Source: Melampsora larici-populina 98AG31
Taxonomy: Eukaryota; Basidiomycota; Pucciniomycetes; Pucciniales; Melampsoraceae
Assembly: GCF_000204055.1 (NCBI RefSeq)
Contig: NW_006768798.1
Location: forward strand, 124,001-188,000
Length of the DNA: 64,000 nt
Reading direction: 5' to 3'
The stretch's first letter is position 1; the number at the start of each line of letters is the position of its first letter. The position numbers were made by a program, and so were the translations under genes. Below, one piece after another: positions 59,766 to 64,000 of this stretch. The notes below the pieces were generated by a model. The model worked only from the letters and a program-made list of their open reading frames with translations. It did no database searches and was not told the DNA's origin.

Positions 59766-61295
59766 ATGGGAAAAGATTATTATGAAGTGTTGGGCGTTTC
59801 AAGAGATGTAGATGAAAACGCATTGAAATCTGCATACAAAAAAGTCAGTGCTTTTTTCCTTTCCTTCCTGATCCAGCTGAGAGTCTTGGAATTGATGACG
59901 GTTTTTGGTTTTGGTTGTAGGCTGCACTCAAACATCATCCTGATCGAAATCCTAATAATCCAGAAGCTGCTAGTAAAAAGTCAGTTAGATCTTCATCTGG
60001 GTTTTGAACATTCATCTTGACTTTTTTTTGTTGAATTCTTTGATTTTCGCTCGATCTTCAGGTTCAAGGAAGCTGCTGAGGCATTTGAAGTCTTGAGCGA
60101 TAAAAATAAAAGGGCAGTTTATGATCAATGTAAGTTTTGATTGATGATCTGATTCTTTCCACACATTCGAGTTGTGATGGATTGATTGATTTATGTTTTG
60201 TTTATCCAGTCGGTGAAGAAGGTTTGAAAGGTGGTGGTGGTGGTCCACCACCTGGATTCAATGGTGGTATGGGAGGTGGTGGTATGGGAGGTTTCCCTGG
60301 TGGTGGATTCTCGTTTTCATCAAGCTCAGGAGCTGGCGGATTTCAACCTATGGACCCCAATGATCTCTTCTCTAAGGTTTTCGCGGGTAGTGGTGGTGGT
60401 GGATTCGGAGGTCTTGAATCGTTACTTGGTGGTGGTGGTATGGGGGGTATGGGTGGCATGGGTGGCATGGGTGGTAATGGTGCTCAATCTCGTCGAGGTG
60501 GTAATCCATTTGGTGGTGGTATGGGTGATGATATGTTTGGTTCGATGCCTGGCTCTTTCGGTTCTGGTCACGCCCATGGATCCAATGGTCATGCAAATGC
60601 ACCACCTAACGATGATGGCCCGGAAGATGTCATCAAACCCATCTCAGTCTCACTTGAAGATCTGTATAAAGGTACAACGAAAAAACTTAAAGTCACACGA
60701 AAACTAAGAGATGGTCGAACAGTTGAAAAGACATGTGAAATCAACGTCAAGCCAGGATGGAAAGCAGGGTAAGTCTTGGATTGGCATAGCTTGCCTTACG
60801 AGTCAAACAAATGTACTCATCAGCATTGGTTTTGTCTTTGAATCTCTTTCTAACAGAACGAAGATTAAATTTCCGTCAATGGGAAATGAAGATCAATATG
60901 GACGTTCAGCAGCCATGGTGTTTGAAATCACTGAAAAGCCACACCCTCGATTCACACGAGAAGGAGATGATTTAATTTACACTTATACGATCCCACTTGT
61001 AGAAGCTTTAACCGGTTCTTCTACATCAGAAGCCACTTCATCAACACAAAGAACACTTAAACATTTAGATGATAGACAAATCGAATTTAAATTACCATTA
61101 CCTAGTCAATCAGGTGGAATCCCAATCAAACCAGATCAAGAGATTCTTATCTCCAATGAAGGAATGCCGATCACTAGAAAAGGTTCAGTTAAACCAAAAG
61201 GAGATTTAAAGATTGAAATCAAAATCGAATTTCCAAATCGGATCACTGGTACTCAAGTTGATGCACTTAAACGTATACTAGGTGCTGCTAATTAA
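59766..61295 (+). CDS. SIS1: Class B J-domain co-chaperone Sis1
   Basis: Five exons join in frame at 59766-59843, 59921-59979, 60062-60129, 60210-60768 and 60857-61295, giving about 400 residues. The J domain opens MGKDYYEVLGVSRDVDENAL, carries the HPD motif in LKHHPDRNP and ends in AVYDQFGEEG. A Gly/Phe- and Gly/Met-rich linker (GGMGG repeats) follows. The substrate-binding region reads PISVSLEDLYKGTTKKLKVT, then FEITEKPHPRFTREGDDLIY, with a C-terminal IEIKIEFPNRITGTQVDALK. There is no CxxCxGxG zinc region, so it is class B (Sis1/DNAJB1). Sis1 delivers clients to Hsp70 in cytosol and nucleus and is essential in yeast. The frame is intact. Confidence 0.95.
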
Positions 61296-61863
61296 ACACC
61301 ATATATATATATATCTTCTCTACAAAACGTTTTGTTTTCTATTATGATTTTATATAAAATGTTGTATCTATGTTTTGTCATTTGATTGTGTTCAGTTTGG
61401 GAGTCATTCTGTTTTTTTCCTCTTTTTTTTTTCAAAGATTATACCAAATTTATTAGTGTGACTCTTTTTCTGAAATGAAATTGAAAGAAAAAAGAATATA
61501 TATATTTAAATTTGATATATTGAATTGAGTGAGAAATTGACTAAAAGTAAGATACAGTTAAAGCCCTCTCAAGCCTTACCCCTTTGAAGCCTTAACCTGC
61601 CTTTAGCCATGTTTTTTAAGTCCTCTAAATTTGTTTAGAGTCCCATACATAGTTCCGCCTATTGTGGTAACCCATACCTAAAAACTGAAAAAAAACAATC
61701 TTTTCAATGTGAAGCCATAGAAAAATGGTCAGCAGGGAGGTATGAACCTGTATGAACCCTGCAAAACCTTGCTCCCTTGCCCCATTTATGAAGGTTCTCT
61801 GAAGCTTAAAGCATCAGAGTTTGTATTGGAGTTGTAAGAATTTTACTCTGAGATGTTGAACAC
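61296..61863. other. SIS1 3' region
   Basis: Begins with a short (AT)n run at about 61300. Pyrimidine- and A-rich tracts follow. No gene. Confidence 0.5.
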
Positions 61864-62038
61864 TTAGGGGATACAAAGTAGAATCTGGGCAACTGCCTGG
61901 CCTTGTTCCCAGATTTTTTTTGGCTGTATGTTTGAGTCATGTGCCCATGGAATTTGCCCAGAAAATCCAAATTCACAGCCAAAATAATTCTGGTCACCAG
62001 GCCAGGCATGTGCCCAGATTTCACTTTGTAATACCTAA
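61864..62038. mobile_element. MITE of about 175 bp with TTAGGG-type ends
   Basis: The ends TTAGGGGATACAAAGT and ACTTTGTAATACCTAA are inverted. The arms continue through ATCTGGGCA / TGCCCAGAT and CTGCCTGGCC / GGCCAGGCA, so the unit folds almost fully. No coding. Confidence 0.75.
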
Positions 62039-62266
62039 ATCTATCAGAAGTGTTGACAAGACAAAGCTGAGATCAACAAAGAAGGTAATTACTAAACTCA
62101 ACAGAACTGAATTGGACATGGGAAGCTTTTAAAGAAAGCTAACTATGGAGAAAGCAAAAAATTGTAGATAGTAAGGATAAGAGAGATGAAATTGTCTTAA
62201 TGGATTTAGTGAAGTTCTCAGTAGCACAGTAAGAACAAGAAATGAAAAACCGGTAATGACTTGCTT

Positions 62267-62417
62267 TAGGGCACATTCACTTGAGCAATTTCTGGTGAGA
62301 AATCACATTCTGAAAAATTCAAAGTGTCTATTTGGTGGTACATGTTCCATTTTTGCATTGATTTTTTTTCATATTCTGATTTCTGATCATATATTCCTTA
62401 AGTGAACGTGCCCCTAA
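62267..62417. mobile_element. MITE of about 150 bp with TTAGGGGCAC ends
   Basis: The left end TTAGGGCACATTCACTTGAG and the right end CTTAAGTGAACGTGCCCCTAA are inverted repeats of about 20 bp. The interior is AT-rich and non-coding. Confidence 0.75.
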
Positions 62418-63760
62418 GAATTGAAGAAGTAAAAATATTACAATTGAAAACAGAGAGAGGTTTGTAAGAGAAAGACAATCACAAAGAAAAATTGGTTGAT
62501 TAGATTACCAAACAGTTTATCAAGTCGACTGATTCTTCTCTTGGATCTCTTTTGATGAGACTTAGCAATATGTTGTAGCTTCGAGAGGGAGATGCAAGAG
62601 AAGCTTTAAGGGTGGTCTCGTGAATATAGTAGATTGCTAAGTGAGGAAAAGCAATATGCACAACGGGAGACAAGACTAGTATGAACTCTACATGTAACAC
62701 GCGTGACAGGTCATAACACCACTCCCCCTTTTATGTCTCTTTAATCTCATCATTCATTTGAATCCCAACCTGTCCAACATTTATCCCAATCCAGTTTCCT
62801 ACAACACAGCTACTTGAATTGATAATATTTTGTCTTCTTTTGTCTTGTTGGTTTTGACCATCACATAATGACTGTTTACACTGACAGGAAAAGCTCTACA
62901 TGATGAGGAATTTGAGGAAGTGTTGGCAATTGAGATCATAGGAAAAGTGATCTTATGATCCATTGTATGGTTGCTTTTCCTATGGTCCTGTTCTCAATGC
63001 TCATATAATCAAACACTTTATTGATTTTCTTTTCACAAATTCTCACAAAACATGAAATTTCAGATTTTCAAGATCAAAATGCTTTTCCACATGTAGAAAA
63101 GCACTTGCACAGAGCACAATTTTTATAAATTAAGGCTAAGTAAACATGCTCTGGGTCCCTTAAATGAATCAATAGGTATGGATTTCTTAATCTAAAGAGA
63201 TTGATGATCTAATGTCAGTCTACGCAGGAGACTGATATGATCACAAAGAAATCACAATACCTAAAGAGATTGATGATCTAATGTCAGTCTACGCAGGAGA
63301 CTGATATGATCAAAAAGAAATCACAATCTGAAGTAAACAAAGATTGAGAAAACTAGTAATGAGTTCGATGAGAAAAGAACAACAAAGTGAGAACACACTG
63401 TTCTATCTATATGGATCACTCAAACACATTATGATGTCATGATGTTAGAAAGAGAAAAAGAGAAAACCTCAAGTATTATGCACAAGTCGTAATACGCGTC
63501 CTGCAACATAAAGAGACATTATTCCATAAGTCTCAATTCCCTACCTGCCTTCTTTCCTTTTTTGGTAGGCCTTGAAGGGGACTTAGTCAAGTTAGCTATC
63601 AATGTACACTCTTGTCTAGAGCTGTGAACTGGGATAAAGTTTTTCTTGGTTGGCTCGAATGAATCTCAATTTCATAACAAGAAAACCATTGGAGACATCC
63701 GAGCTCTCGCCTTGACGATCCAATGTCTATTGAGAAGTCTGCCGTAAAAAAAGTATAAGT
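62418..63760. other. Intergenic, about 1.3 kb
   Basis: No gene. It contains a stem CATAGGAAAAG ... CTTTTCCTATG (62938-62985), the 69-bp tandem duplication described separately, and GGGGACTTAGTCAAGTT near 63577. Confidence 0.5.
63192..63329 (+). repeat. 69-bp tandem duplication
   Basis: Two copies of a 69-bp unit starting CTAAAGAGATTGATGATC (63192 and 63261) are nearly identical; only one or two bases differ. Non-coding. Confidence 0.85.
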
Positions 63761-63832
63761 CTCTCTGTCGGGGACTCGAACCCCGGTTGCCCGCGTGACA
63801 AGCGGGAGTACTGACCACTATACTAACAAAGA
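63761..63832 (-). tRNA. tRNA-Asp (GTC)
   Basis: The acceptor stem TCTTTGT pairs with ACAGAGA. The anticodon stem is CCCGC/GCGGG with loop TTGTCAC (anticodon GTC), and the T arm is CCGGG-GTTCGAG-TCCCCG-like. No intron. A run of seven T follows on the transcribed strand (A run at 63746-63752), a strong Pol III terminator. The body matches eukaryotic tRNA-Asp closely. Confidence 0.96.
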
Positions 63833-64000
63833 CCATGAGAGATTAACCCAAAATGCGAGTATAGCCAGCATACCTTGTATACCATCATCGATCTAGCACT
63901 TTCATATATTCATTCCAACCACAACCTGAAGTGACAAATTGACGACCATCCTTCGAGGGAAATAAAACTGATCGTCACTTACAATCAGCTTATCATGATG

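Noticed and set aside
60231..60707. Long Val-rich frame inside SIS1
   Set aside because: It is the +1 frame of the Gly/Met-rich repeat of SIS1.

Overview
This is a 64-kb stretch of AT-rich nuclear DNA from a basidiomycete fungus, most likely a rust (Pucciniales). Genes carry many short GT-AG introns of about 60-90 nt. The tRNA-Ala genes have introns. The repeats are families expanded in rusts: a KDZ (CxC1-type) transposase, a Plavaka (CACTA-type) transposase, a RecQ-like helicase and a DUF6589 protein. The rust assignment is inference from these families; no marker gene fixes the species.

Layout. (1) 1-5.1 kb: the 3'-truncated end of a PIF1 helicase gene (minus), a divergent NIPSNAP-family gene (plus) and a tRNA-Ala. 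(2) About 5.84-18.75 kb: a composite KDZ DNA transposon with long inverted ends. Each end has a tandem array of about 37-bp units plus a cluster of 14-bp palindromes around AGATGCATCT. Inside are the transposase (minus), a second gene of unknown function (plus), a MITE in a transposase intron, a foldback repeat around a 100-N assembly gap, and a 1138-bp CACTA-ended MITE upstream of the second gene. (3) 18.75-22.49 kb: gene-poor DNA with small inverted-repeat elements. (4) 22,488-28,583: a Plavaka element with readable ends and a 3-bp ATA target duplication. It carries an apparently intact accessory gene and a transposase broken by two in-frame TGA codons. It stops 31 bp short of a second tRNA-Ala.

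(5) 29.4-33.3 kb: an Ark1/Prk1/AAK1-type kinase gene (minus). (6) 34.1-35.4 kb: a second CACTA-like non-autonomous element. (7) 35.7-42.6 kb: a RecQ-like helicase (plus) facing a DUF6589 gene (minus). The helicase has a 916-bp insertion flanked by a 33-bp duplication that includes the 3' splice site. The DUF6589 frame has one in-frame TGA. (8) 43.5-61.3 kb: host genes, namely a small unknown protein, a secreted type-B carboxylesterase, a flavin monooxygenase, ATG15 lipase, a C78 (ZUP1/UFSP-type) peptidase and the J-protein SIS1. (9) 61.3-64 kb: intergenic DNA with two MITEs, a 69-bp tandem duplication and a tRNA-Asp.

The host genes are scattered housekeeping functions rather than one pathway. 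The interest lies in the mobile elements: two transposon families each pair a transposase with a second, unrelated gene; several insertions leave exact footprints; and the helicase/DUF6589 pair may be an undescribed mobile or selfish module.
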